Assembly (NCBI RefSeq): GCF_028291725.1
Contig: NZ_JAQGNT010000040.1
Span: 1 to 64,000, forward strand
DNA length: 64,000 nt
Source of the DNA: Hydrocarboniphaga sp.
GTDB lineage: Bacteria > Pseudomonadota > Gammaproteobacteria > Nevskiales > Nevskiaceae
Direction: 5' to 3'
A model generated the notes under the pieces. It searched no databases. It saw only the letters and a list, made by a program, of their open reading frames with translations, and was not told the DNA's origin. Shown here piece by piece: positions 56,886 through 64,000 of this stretch; the first letter of the stretch is position 1; every line of letters starts with the position of its first letter. The position numbers and the translations under genes were made by a program.

Positions 56886-57821
56886 TCAGGCGGCTCGGGC
56901 AATTTTGGCGGTGTCGGGTACTGCGGCCGCTTCGATCCCCGGATAGATCGTCGGCCTAATCGCGAAGCCGTGCTGGATCGCCAGATCCTTTCTGCGCAGC
57001 TCCGGCTCCAGCAGCTTCCAGACCTTGCCATTGTTGTAGAACGGCGTCATCGGAAACAGGTGATGGATCAGATGCGCATGCTGATACTGAAGTACCGGCG
57101 CCATCAGCCACTCATGGCCCTCGCGGATGGTGGTCGCACGGGTGAAATTGTCTTCCTGCGCGGTATCGTGCGGTACGTGTGGCAGCCAGAAAAAGCTGAA
57201 TCCCAGCGCGAGAAAGATGATGCGTGACGGAATCGCCCAGAGCATCAGCACCTCCATGCCGTAACCGGCCCAGGTCAATCCTGCGATGACCGCCGCGACC
57301 ACGATCGCGGCCTGTATCGATTTGCGCAGGTAGGGCTTTGATATCTTGTCGCCCTTCTGCAGCGCGTGCTTGAAATACAGCAGGTCGATGAACATCCAGC
57401 GGAACGGCAGCGACCACCAGGGGCCGTTGAATATGCGATCCGGGTCGCGCTCGCCGTTGGTAAAGCGGTGGTGCAGGATGTGCGCCCAGCGGAACATCGG
57501 CATATTCACATAAGGAGCCACCAGCAGGATGCCGAGCTGTCCTATCCAGTCGTTCAACTTGACGTTGGTCGAGATGGCGCGGTGGATGGAATCGTGGCCG
57601 ACGCTGAACGCCAAATAGCCCACGGTTCCATTGATCAGCGTGCCGATCCACAACGGAATCTCGCCCGTCACAGCGAGCGTATCGGTGACGATGAAGCTCA
57701 GGGTTGCACCCAGCCAGAGCAAGACCGTCGGCCAGGCGACCCTTGGCGCGCTCGTCAGCCGCTTGAAAAGCGCCCTCCGCTCCGGGCTCAGCTCGTTGAT
57801 GGCGATGATGCTGCTGCTCAT
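56886..57821 (-). CDS. Membrane di-iron fatty-acid desaturase/hydroxylase-family protein
   Basis: A 311-residue integral membrane enzyme with the histidine boxes of the FA-desaturase superfamily: H76DSIH80 (HxxxH), H114ILHH118 (HxxHH) and H250LIHH254 (HxxHH). A further HVPHD lies near residue 215. About four to six helices are present. With rubredoxin encoded directly downstream, electron supply like that of AlkB alkane hydroxylase is likely, although the box spacing is closer to desaturases and carotenoid hydroxylases than to AlkB. It is divergent from the Rieske dioxygenase. Substrate unknown; an isoprenoid or acyl chain is plausible. Confidence 0.85.
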   Translation of the reverse strand: MSSSIIAINELSPERRALFKRLTSAPRVAWPTVLLWLGATLSFIVTDTLAVTGEIPLWIGTLINGTVGYLAFSVGHDSIHRAISTNVKLNDWIGQLGILLVAPYVNMPMFRWAHILHHRFTNGERDPDRIFNGPWWSLPFRWMFIDLLYFKHALQKGDKISKPYLRKSIQAAIVVAAVIAGLTWAGYGMEVLMLWAIPSRIIFLALGFSFFWLPHVPHDTAQEDNFTRATTIREGHEWLMAPVLQYQHAHLIHHLFPMTPFYNNGKVWKLLEPELRRKDLAIQHGFAIRPTIYPGIEAAAVPDTAKIARAA

Positions 57822-57994
57822 ATGTGTTCTCTAGCTGATACCGCGTAAGGCTCGATTCTGCCGGCGCGGGGTCGACCGGAGCATCGTCGTAAGCGACGAT
57901 GCCTGACGAGGAGCCTGCACGATACCGTTGTTTGCATCGCGGCGCGTCTTCGCACCTCCTCGCTGCCTCCAAGAAACCGATCGGACCTGTCGCC

Positions 57995-59254
57995 ATGAAT
58001 GCTGCCGATGCCATCCCCAACTGGGATTCCCTGATCCGACCCCACGAGGTACGCGGATCGATGTATACCGACCCGGCCCTGTTCGAGTTGGAGCTGCAGA
58101 AGATCTGGTACCGGACCTGGGTCTACGTCGGTCATGTGAGCGAAGTGCCCCAGCCCAACGATTTCGTGATGAAGTCGATCGGGCCGCAGGCGGTGATCAT
58201 GACCCGCGATAAGGACGGCGAAATCCATTTGCTGCTCAACCGTTGTTCGCACCGCGGCAACCAGGTATGCCTGAAGGACAGCGGCAATGCCGGGTCGTTC
58301 ACCTGTCCGTATCACGGCTGGACCTTCACCAACAACGGCAAGCTGCGCGGCTACCCGTTCCCCACCGGCTACGAGGGTGTCGACAACAGCCAGCTCGGCC
58401 TGGGCCGCGTGACGCGGATGTCGATCTACCAGGGCTTCGTGTTCGGCTCGTTCGCCGCCGAGGGTCCGACGCTGGAAGAACACCTCGGCGGTGCCCGCGA
58501 GACGCTGGACCGTCTCGTTCGCAATTCACCGGAAAACGAGATCGAGATCACGGCCGGCTTCCTCAAGCACCAGGTGCGGTCGAACTGGAAATTCCTGGTC
58601 GAGAACGAGACCGACGGCTATCACCCGCAGTTCGTGCACGCCTCGATTTTTGCCGTTGCCAAGAGCGGCATTGGCGACCTGTACAGTTCCAAATCGACCG
58701 CGGTGTCGCGCGATCTCGGCGGCGGCCATTCCGAGAACGATCTGCGTCCGGAGTTCCGCCGGCTCGACAAGCCGCTGGGCTGGTTCGGAACCTCGGCCGA
58801 ACGCCTGCCCGACTACACCGCCAAAATGAACGCGGCCCATGGCGAGGGAAGAGCGCGCGAAATCATGATCGACGGCACCCCGCATGTGATGATCTTCCCC
58901 AATCTGTTCGTCGCCGAAATCCAGATTTTCGTGATCCAGCCGCTATCGGTCAGCGAGACGGTGCAGCATGTCACGGCGATCCAGTTCAAGGGCGCGCCGG
59001 ACATCAACCGGCGCCTGCGCCAGCAGACCATGGGATCGGTCGGCCCGGCCGGCCTGCTGCTGGCAGACGATGGCGAGATGTACGAGCGTACCCAGCGCGG
59101 CGTGCAGGCGCTGAAACCCGACTATCTCTATCTGGGACGCGGCAAGCATCGCGAACGCGAGGACGAGCAGGGGTTCGTAGTGGGCGACGCGACCGACGAA
59201 GTGCCGACTCGCGGCATGTGGCGCCATTATCGTTCCCAGATGGAGGCCGACTAA
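57995..59254 (+). CDS. Rieske aromatic-ring-hydroxylating dioxygenase, alpha subunit
   Basis: A 419-residue oxygenase subunit. The Rieske [2Fe-2S] ligands are Cys84xHis86 (NRCSHRG) and Cys104xxHis107 (CPYHGW). The mononuclear iron site is formed by Asp207, His210 and His215 in NETDGYHPQFVHAS, with a third ligand further on. It adds dioxygen across a double bond of an aromatic or related ring. The ATG at 57995 is chosen; the open frame extends 32 residues upstream without family similarity. The beta subunit follows in two bases. No ferredoxin or reductase gene is adjacent. Confidence 0.95.
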   Translation: MNAADAIPNWDSLIRPHEVRGSMYTDPALFELELQKIWYRTWVYVGHVSEVPQPNDFVMKSIGPQAVIMTRDKDGEIHLLLNRCSHRGNQVCLKDSGNAGSFTCPYHGWTFTNNGKLRGYPFPTGYEGVDNSQLGLGRVTRMSIYQGFVFGSFAAEGPTLEEHLGGARETLDRLVRNSPENEIEITAGFLKHQVRSNWKFLVENETDGYHPQFVHASIFAVAKSGIGDLYSSKSTAVSRDLGGGHSENDLRPEFRRLDKPLGWFGTSAERLPDYTAKMNAAHGEGRAREIMIDGTPHVMIFPNLFVAEIQIFVIQPLSVSETVQHVTAIQFKGAPDINRRLRQQTMGSVGPAGLLLADDGEMYERTQRGVQALKPDYLYLGRGKHREREDEQGFVVGDATDEVPTRGMWRHYRSQMEAD

Positions 59255-59256
59255 CA

Positions 59257-59748
59257 ATGGCGTTCGATGCCAACGACAGCCTACTTTTATGCGAAATCGA
59301 GCAGTTTCTCTATCACGAAGCACGGCTGGCCGACGACCACCAATACGAAGCCTGGGAATCGCTGTGGACCGAGGACGGCGTCTACTGGATTCCTGCCAAC
59401 GGCGAAGGCGGTGATCCCGAGCAGGTGATGTCGATCGTCTACGACAATCGCTCGCGCATCGCACTGCGTATCAAGCAGCTGCTCACCGGCAAGCGGCTCA
59501 GTCAGACGCCGCGGTCCGGCTTGCGGCGCATCGTCTCCAACGTCGAGATGCTCGGCCGCGAGAACCAGGACCTGCGCGTGACCGCCAATGCCTTCGTTTT
59601 TGAATCCACGTTGCGCGGCGATCTCGTCTGGGCATCGCGCAACGAGTACCGGCTGCGTCGCGTCGGCGGCGAGCTGCGCATGGCCTACAAGAAAGTCACC
59701 TTGGTCAACAACGACAAGGCCTTGTACTCGATGTCCTTCTTGATCTGA
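59257..59748 (+). CDS. Aromatic-ring-hydroxylating dioxygenase, beta subunit
   Basis: A 163-residue structural subunit with the NTF2-like fold: IEQFLYHEARLADDHQYEAW and LWTEDGVYWIPAN near the N-terminus, YDNRSRIALRIKQL in the middle and RRVGGELRMAYKKVTLVNND near the end. GGAGG lies 11 bases before the ATG, inside the end of the alpha gene; two bases separate the genes. Together they would form an alpha3-beta3 oxygenase of the naphthalene/benzoate-dioxygenase class. Confidence 0.93.
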   Translation: MAFDANDSLLLCEIEQFLYHEARLADDHQYEAWESLWTEDGVYWIPANGEGGDPEQVMSIVYDNRSRIALRIKQLLTGKRLSQTPRSGLRRIVSNVEMLGRENQDLRVTANAFVFESTLRGDLVWASRNEYRLRRVGGELRMAYKKVTLVNNDKALYSMSFLI

Positions 59749-59755
59749 GGTAGCG

Positions 59756-60580
59756 ATGAGTGTGACCGAATCCAGAGAGACGCTCATTGCCGACGGCCCG
59801 GCGCTGCTTGAGCTGAGGCCGGGTGGCATCGGGCATTTGCAGATGAACCGTCCGGCGTCGGCCAACGGCCTCAATCTGGAAATGCTCCAGGGCCTGCACC
59901 TGGCGGTGCAGCGCTGCATGACCGAGCCGCGCATCCGCGTCGTGCTGCTCACCGGGAAAGGTGCCAATTTCTGCGCAGGCGGCGACGTCCACGTGTTTGC
60001 TTCCAAAGGCGATGAGCTGCCGTACTTCATTCGCCAGGCCACGGCGCTTCTGCAGGTGGTGATCGGTGCGCTGATTCATCTCGACGCGCCGCTCGTCGCC
60101 GCGGTCCAGGGCTTTACCGCAGGCGGCGGCGGCATGGGCCTGCTGTGCGCGAGCGACCTCGTGATCGCGTCCGAATCCGCGAAGTTTCTGGCCGGTGCCA
60201 CGCGCGTCGGCATGGCGCCGGATGCGGGCCTGTCGGTCACGCTGCCGCGTCTGATCGGCGCACGCAAGGCTGCGGAAATGCTGCTGATGAACCCGACCGT
60301 GAGCGCGGCCGAAGCGCTCGAATCCGGGTTGATCAATCGTGTCGTGCCCGATGCGGAGCTGGAAGCCAGCGCGCTTGCCTATGCCATGAAGCTCGCGGCC
60401 GGCGCACCGCTGGCATTGGCCGCGACCAAGCGCCTGCTGTGGGCCGGCGTGGGCCTGGGCGTGGATGCGGCCATGCCCGAAGAGGCGCGCACCGTGGCTG
60501 CTCTGTGCCACACGCAGGACGTGCGCGAAGGCCTCGCCGCCGTCATCGAAAAGCGTTCTGCGCGCTTCATCGGACGCTGA
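59756..60580 (+). CDS. Enoyl-CoA hydratase/isomerase-family protein
   Basis: A 274-residue crotonase-fold enzyme acting on CoA thioesters. Signature parts are LTGKGANFCAGGDVHVF (oxyanion-hole glycine) and AVQGFTAGGGGMGLLCASDLVIAS. The first usual catalytic Glu position reads Met or Leu here (GGGMGLL instead of GGGxEL), and the second lies in GMAPDAGLSV, so it is more likely an isomerase or a hydrolase-like member than a classical hydratase. It follows the dioxygenase beta gene by 7 bp and precedes the SDR by 4 bp. Confidence 0.88.
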   Translation: MSVTESRETLIADGPALLELRPGGIGHLQMNRPASANGLNLEMLQGLHLAVQRCMTEPRIRVVLLTGKGANFCAGGDVHVFASKGDELPYFIRQATALLQVVIGALIHLDAPLVAAVQGFTAGGGGMGLLCASDLVIASESAKFLAGATRVGMAPDAGLSVTLPRLIGARKAAEMLLMNPTVSAAEALESGLINRVVPDAELEASALAYAMKLAAGAPLALAATKRLLWAGVGLGVDAAMPEEARTVAALCHTQDVREGLAAVIEKRSARFIGR

Positions 60581-60584
60581 GGCG

Positions 60585-61328
60585 ATGATTTCGAGCAGGC
60601 GGCTGGCGGGGCGGCGCGCTTTCGTCACCGGCGGTTCTAAAGGCATCGGGGCAGCCATCGTGCGCCGTCTGGTCGCCGAGGGGGCGAGCGTGGTCTTCAG
60701 CGCGCAGGACATGAAGATGGCCGATGCGCTCGCAGCGGAGATCGGCGCGACCGCGATCCGCCTCGACGTCACCGATCTTGCCGCGACCCACTCGGCGGTG
60801 ACTACCTCGGGCCCCTTCGACATTCTGGTCAATAACGCGGGCCAGGATCAGCACGCCTACTTCACCAACACCACGATGGACGAGTGGCGGCATCTGCTCG
60901 CGGTCAATCTCGAAGCGGTATTCGCCACTACGCACGCGGCATTGCCGGCGATGCAGGCGGCGCGGTTCGGACGCATCATCAATATCGGCTCGGAAGCGGG
61001 CCGCCTGGGTTCCAAGGGCGGCGCGGTGTATGCGGCGGCCAAGGGCGGTGTGATCGCTTTCACCCGGTCGATCGCCCGCGAGAACGGACGCAGGGGCATC
61101 ACCGCCAACGTCATCGCGCCGGGTCCGGTCGACACGCCGCTGCTGCGCAAGGGCCTGGAAAGCGGAGGCGACAAACTGCTGGAAGCGATGAAAGGGGCGA
61201 CGCTGCTCTATCGCCTGGGTACGCCCGACGAAGTCGCCGCTGCGCTCGCTTTTCTCGCCTCCGACGAAGCGGGCTTCATCACCGGCGAAACGCTGGGCGT
61301 CTCGGGCGGCATGGGTTGCGGCGCGTGA
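60585..61328 (+). CDS. Short-chain dehydrogenase/reductase
   Basis: A 247-residue NAD(P)-dependent oxidoreductase. The cofactor motif is TGGSKGIGAAI (TGxxxGIG), then NNAG, the catalytic Ser in INIGSEAG, and YAAAK (YxxxK). The sequence NVIAPGPVDTPLL and the end ITGETLGVSGGMG are typical of FabG-like SDRs. A hydroxyacyl-CoA or diol dehydrogenase role in the pathway is likely. GAGG precedes the ATG; the next gene overlaps its stop (GTGA). Confidence 0.93.
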   Translation: MISSRRLAGRRAFVTGGSKGIGAAIVRRLVAEGASVVFSAQDMKMADALAAEIGATAIRLDVTDLAATHSAVTTSGPFDILVNNAGQDQHAYFTNTTMDEWRHLLAVNLEAVFATTHAALPAMQAARFGRIINIGSEAGRLGSKGGAVYAAAKGGVIAFTRSIARENGRRGITANVIAPGPVDTPLLRKGLESGGDKLLEAMKGATLLYRLGTPDEVAAALAFLASDEAGFITGETLGVSGGMGCGA

Positions 61329-62245
61329 GCGGGGCCGACGCCAAAGTCAAAGCGACTATCGATCTCGCGATCGAGCGCGTGCTCAAGGTCTATGGCAGCT
61401 GGCGTCGCGACACGCCGATAGCGCAGATGCGTATCGACTGGGACCGCTTGTTCTGGTCGGATGCGGTGACGTCAAAGACCCAGAGCGTGTCCGCCAACGG
61501 CGTCGATGCGCTGTGGGTGGAGGCGCCCGGCGTCGACACGGATCGAGTGCTCGTCTACTTCCATGGCGGCGGTTTCAAGCTGGGCTCGGTACGCTCGCAT
61601 CGGGATCTGATGGCGCGCATTTCGGGCGCCGCGAACTGTCGTGTACTGGGACTGGAGTACCGGCTCGCACCCGAGCACCGTTTCCCGGCCCCGATCGAGG
61701 ATGCCGTCGCTGCTTACCGCTGGTTGCTGAAGCAGGGGACTGCGGGCGATCGAATCGCCTTCGCCGGTGATTCCGCCGGCGGCGGGCTTGCGATATCCGC
61801 GATGTTCGCGCTAAGGGAACAGCGCCTGCCTTTGCCGGCCGCCGCTGTGCTGCTCTCGGCCTGGACCGATCTGACTGCCGAAAGCAAGAGCTATCAGACG
61901 CGAGCACAAGCCGATCCGATCCACCAGCGGCCGATGATCATCGCGACCGCGCGGAACTACCTCGGGGACCGTGGGGATCCGCGCGACCCGCTGGCCTCAC
62001 CGCTGTTCGGCGATCTCACGGGACTGCCGCCGGTGCTGCTGCAAGTCGGTGATCGCGAGACCGGCCTGGACGATTCCCATCGTTTCGCCGAGAAGGCGCG
62101 TGATGCCGGCGTCGAAGTCCGGGTCGAGGTTTACAACGGAATGATTCACGTCTTTCAGCAGTTCCCCGAGATCCTGCCGGAGGCGTCGCAGGCGATCGAT
62201 TCGATCGGCCGGTTCCTGCAAGGCATCTGGTCGCATTCTCGATAA
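61325..62245 (+). CDS. Alpha/beta hydrolase of the hormone-sensitive-lipase family
   Basis: A 306-residue esterase or lactonase. His80-Gly-Gly-Gly (YFHGGGF) is the oxyanion-hole motif of the HSL family; the nucleophile is Ser150 in GDSAGGG, the acid is in VGDRETGLDD, and the His in GMIHVFQQF. The GTG start overlaps the SDR stop. It could open an ester or lactone made during ring cleavage; the true substrate is unknown. Confidence 0.92.
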   Translation: MSGADAKVKATIDLAIERVLKVYGSWRRDTPIAQMRIDWDRLFWSDAVTSKTQSVSANGVDALWVEAPGVDTDRVLVYFHGGGFKLGSVRSHRDLMARISGAANCRVLGLEYRLAPEHRFPAPIEDAVAAYRWLLKQGTAGDRIAFAGDSAGGGLAISAMFALREQRLPLPAAAVLLSAWTDLTAESKSYQTRAQADPIHQRPMIIATARNYLGDRGDPRDPLASPLFGDLTGLPPVLLQVGDRETGLDDSHRFAEKARDAGVEVRVEVYNGMIHVFQQFPEILPEASQAIDSIGRFLQGIWSHSR

Positions 62246-62323
62246 AAAAAGTGCGCCTATCCGAACCGGCGCCGCCTCTCGGAGTTCGCCGCAAGTTCAT
62301 GTAATCGGCAAGGAACAAACATC

Positions 62324-63796
62324 ATGTTGGGTATCGTTGGATATGGCGCCTACATCCCGCGCCTGCGCTTGAATCGAAAAGCGGTTACGCAGGCGAACGC
62401 CTGGTTCGCGCCGCACTTGGGCGGCAAAGCCAAGGGCACGCGCGCCATGGCGAACTGGGACGAGGACAGCATCACCATGGCGGTTGCCGCGGCGCGTGAT
62501 TGTCTCGGCTCCGGCGAAGACCGCAGTCGCGTGCATAGCTTGTATCTGGCATCGAGCACACTGCCCTTTGCCGAACGCCTCAACGCCGGCATCGTCAGCG
62601 AGGCGCTCACGCTGGGTGATACGGTCGAGGCGCTGGATATCGGCGGCTCGCTGCGCGCCGCTATGTCGGGGCTGGGCGAAGCCTTGTCCAAGGCGCAGAC
62701 GATCAAGGGCGACGTACTGCTGCTGGCCGCCGACAACCGCAAGACGCGCGCCGCAAGCGCGCAGGAAATCGATTACGGGGATGGCGCTGCCGCGATGCTG
62801 GTCGGCACCCGGAACGTGATCGCCGAGTACCTGGGCGGCGGCACGGTTTCGGTTGATTTCGTCGATCATTTCCGTCTCGCCGGTGAGGACATCGATTATT
62901 TCTGGGAAGAACGCTGGATTCGCGACGAAGGCATCGGCAAGTTGCTGCCCAAGGCGATCAAGACCGCGCTGAAGAACGCCGGCGTCACCGCTGAATCGGT
63001 CGACCATTTCATCTTCCCGAGCACGCTGAGCAAGATCGACGCGCAACTCGCCAAGACTTGCGGTATCAAGCCCGCGGCCGTCGTCGACAACCTCGCGGCC
63101 GGGGTCGGCGACACCGGAACGCCGCATGCGCTGCTGATGCTGGCGCACTTGCTGGAGACGGCGCAGCCGGGCCAGCTGATCGTCGTGAGCCAGTTCGGCA
63201 GCGGGGCGCAGGCGCTGGTGTTCCGCGTCACCGATGCGATCAGGAATTTCCAGCCCAGGACCGGCGCGTCGAAGTGGTTGGCGCGCGGCGTCGAGGAAAC
63301 CAGCTACACCAAGTTCCTCGCGTTCAAGAGCCAGCTCGAACTCGAGCGCGGCATGCGCGGCGAGCAGGACAAGAAGACCGCGCTGACCACGCTGTATCGG
63401 CACAGGAGCGCGATTCTCGGACTCGTCGGGGGCCGTTGTGAAAAGACCGGAGAAGTGCACTACCCACCATCGCGTTTGTCATATACGCAGGGCGCGCCGG
63501 CACTCGATACGCAGAAGCCCTATAAGCTCGCCGAGCGCCAGGCGACGGTACTGAGCTGGTCGGCGGAGTATCTGTCGTACTACCCCTCGCCACCGCATTT
63601 CTACGGCCAGATCGACTTCGACGGCGGCGGCCGCATCCTCATGGAATTCACCGACATCGCCAAAGGTGATGTGGATACCAGCACGCGCGTGGAGATGGTC
63701 TTTCGCGTCAAGGATGTCGACGACAAGCGCGGATTCGTGCGCTATTTCTGGAAGGCGACGCCATTGCGCGATGCCACCGCCCAAGTTTCGGAGTAA
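62324..63796 (+). CDS. HMG-CoA-synthase-like protein fused to a DUF35 OB domain
   Basis: A 490-residue fusion. Residues about 1-320 have the thiolase/HMG-CoA synthase fold (GIVGYGAYIPRLRLNR, IDYGDGAAAMLVG, GVGDTGTPHALLML). Residues about 345-485 are a DUF35-type OB domain with the stem GGRCEKTGEVHYPPSR. The nucleophilic Cys expected in the D-x-x-x-A-C-x-x-G segment is replaced: the sequence reads ALDIGGSLRAAMSGL. Three of the four zinc-ribbon cysteines of DUF35 are also gone. It may therefore work as a partner of the thiolase-like protein encoded next, as DUF35 domains do in steroid side-chain aldolases (Ltp-type). That is an inference. Confidence 0.82.
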   Translation: MLGIVGYGAYIPRLRLNRKAVTQANAWFAPHLGGKAKGTRAMANWDEDSITMAVAAARDCLGSGEDRSRVHSLYLASSTLPFAERLNAGIVSEALTLGDTVEALDIGGSLRAAMSGLGEALSKAQTIKGDVLLLAADNRKTRAASAQEIDYGDGAAAMLVGTRNVIAEYLGGGTVSVDFVDHFRLAGEDIDYFWEERWIRDEGIGKLLPKAIKTALKNAGVTAESVDHFIFPSTLSKIDAQLAKTCGIKPAAVVDNLAAGVGDTGTPHALLMLAHLLETAQPGQLIVVSQFGSGAQALVFRVTDAIRNFQPRTGASKWLARGVEETSYTKFLAFKSQLELERGMRGEQDKKTALTTLYRHRSAILGLVGGRCEKTGEVHYPPSRLSYTQGAPALDTQKPYKLAERQATVLSWSAEYLSYYPSPPHFYGQIDFDGGGRILMEFTDIAKGDVDTSTRVEMVFRVKDVDDKRGFVRYFWKATPLRDATAQVSE

Positions 63797-63799
63797 GTC

Positions 63800-64000
63800 A
63801 TGCCCATCGGCATCAAAGACAAGGTCGTCATTCTAGGCATGGGCTGCAGCCGCTTCGGTGAGCGCTGGGACGCGAGTCCCGAAGACCTCATGATCGAGGC
63901 CTACAGCGAGGCCATGGCCGACGCCGGCATCGCACCCGAGCAGCTCGATGCCGCCTGGTTCTCCACGCACATGAGCGATGTCGGCACCGGCCGAGGCGGC
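63800..64000 (+). CDS. Thiolase-like protein, 5' part only (runs off the window)
   Basis: The first 67 codons are visible: MPIGIKDKVVILGMGCSRFG, then a DLMIEAYSEAMADAGIAPEQ helix and DAAWFSTHMSDV. This is the N-terminus of SCP2/thiolase-type acetyl-CoA acetyltransferases, including the non-condensing lipid-transfer aldolases. It begins three bases after the HMG-CoA-synthase-like/DUF35 gene, the usual order for thiolase-DUF35 pairs. Catalytic residues are beyond the window. Confidence 0.85.
   Translation, partial: MPIGIKDKVVILGMGCSRFGERWDASPEDLMIEAYSEAMADAGIAPEQLDAAWFSTHMSDVGTGRGG

Noticed and set aside
57815-57835. GTGTTCT half-site near the start of the desaturase gene as a third KstR-like operator
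   Set aside because: Only one half matches (TGTTCT); the other half lacks GAAC, so the TnnAACnnGTTnnA pattern is not met.

Overview
The window is GC-rich, gene-dense chromosomal DNA from a gammaproteobacterium. The conserved neighbourhoods (wrbA-DUF2069 next to hda, a PerM-type transporter and purMN; rlmJ; rdgC; a CrbS/CrbR-type acetate switch) together with many small intergenic palindromes suggest a Nevskiales/Xanthomonadales-like lineage. That placement is an inference from gene content, not from a marker tree.

Positions 1-42,000 are mostly core genome. They hold thiC behind a TPP riboswitch; a Nudix/rlmJ pair; an acetate-scavenging locus (DcaP-type porin, LuxR-type response regulator, symporter-histidine kinase, MHS transporter, acs); a GNAT/LysE pair; an ECF sigma/anti-sigma operon with a DUF4097 protein; an M23 peptidase; a CorC-like CBS protein; proS with a lytic transglycosylase; a LysM lipoprotein; wrbA-DUF2069; perM-like/hda; purMN; two tandem paralogous Ig-like lipoproteins; an OmpA protein with calcium-type repeats; a Nudix-metallo-beta-lactamase fusion; rdgC; an MHS transporter; and an ABC exporter. 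At least five palindromic repeat families lie between these genes. Five genes take their TAG stop codon from the edge of such a repeat.

Positions 42,000-45,400 hold a beta-propeller secreted protein and an assimilatory APS/PAPS reductase. After that the character changes. The intergenic palindromes disappear, apart from one decayed fragment. Two decayed catabolic genes appear: the C-terminus of a phytoene-desaturase-like oxidoreductase, and a phthalate-type Rieske oxygenase broken by an internal deletion.

Positions 46,200-64,000 form an uncharacterised, probably acquired, catabolic cluster. It contains a six-helix membrane protein, a TonB receptor, an FAD oxidoreductase, an AveC-like membrane protein, two tiny coupled membrane proteins, an AlkS/MalT-like regulator, a membrane di-iron hydroxylase/desaturase with its own rubredoxin, a two-subunit Rieske dioxygenase, an enoyl-CoA hydratase, an SDR, an HSL-type esterase, an HMG-CoA-synthase-like/DUF35 protein that lacks the usual nucleophilic cysteine, and the start of a thiolase-like protein. 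Two of its promoters carry the same operator just downstream of the -10 box, including a perfect 18-bp palindrome matching the TnnAACnnGTTnnA pattern known for KstR-type TetR regulators. The parts suggest uptake, oxygenation and CoA-dependent cleavage of a hydrophobic polycyclic or isoprenoid compound. The substrate is not known.
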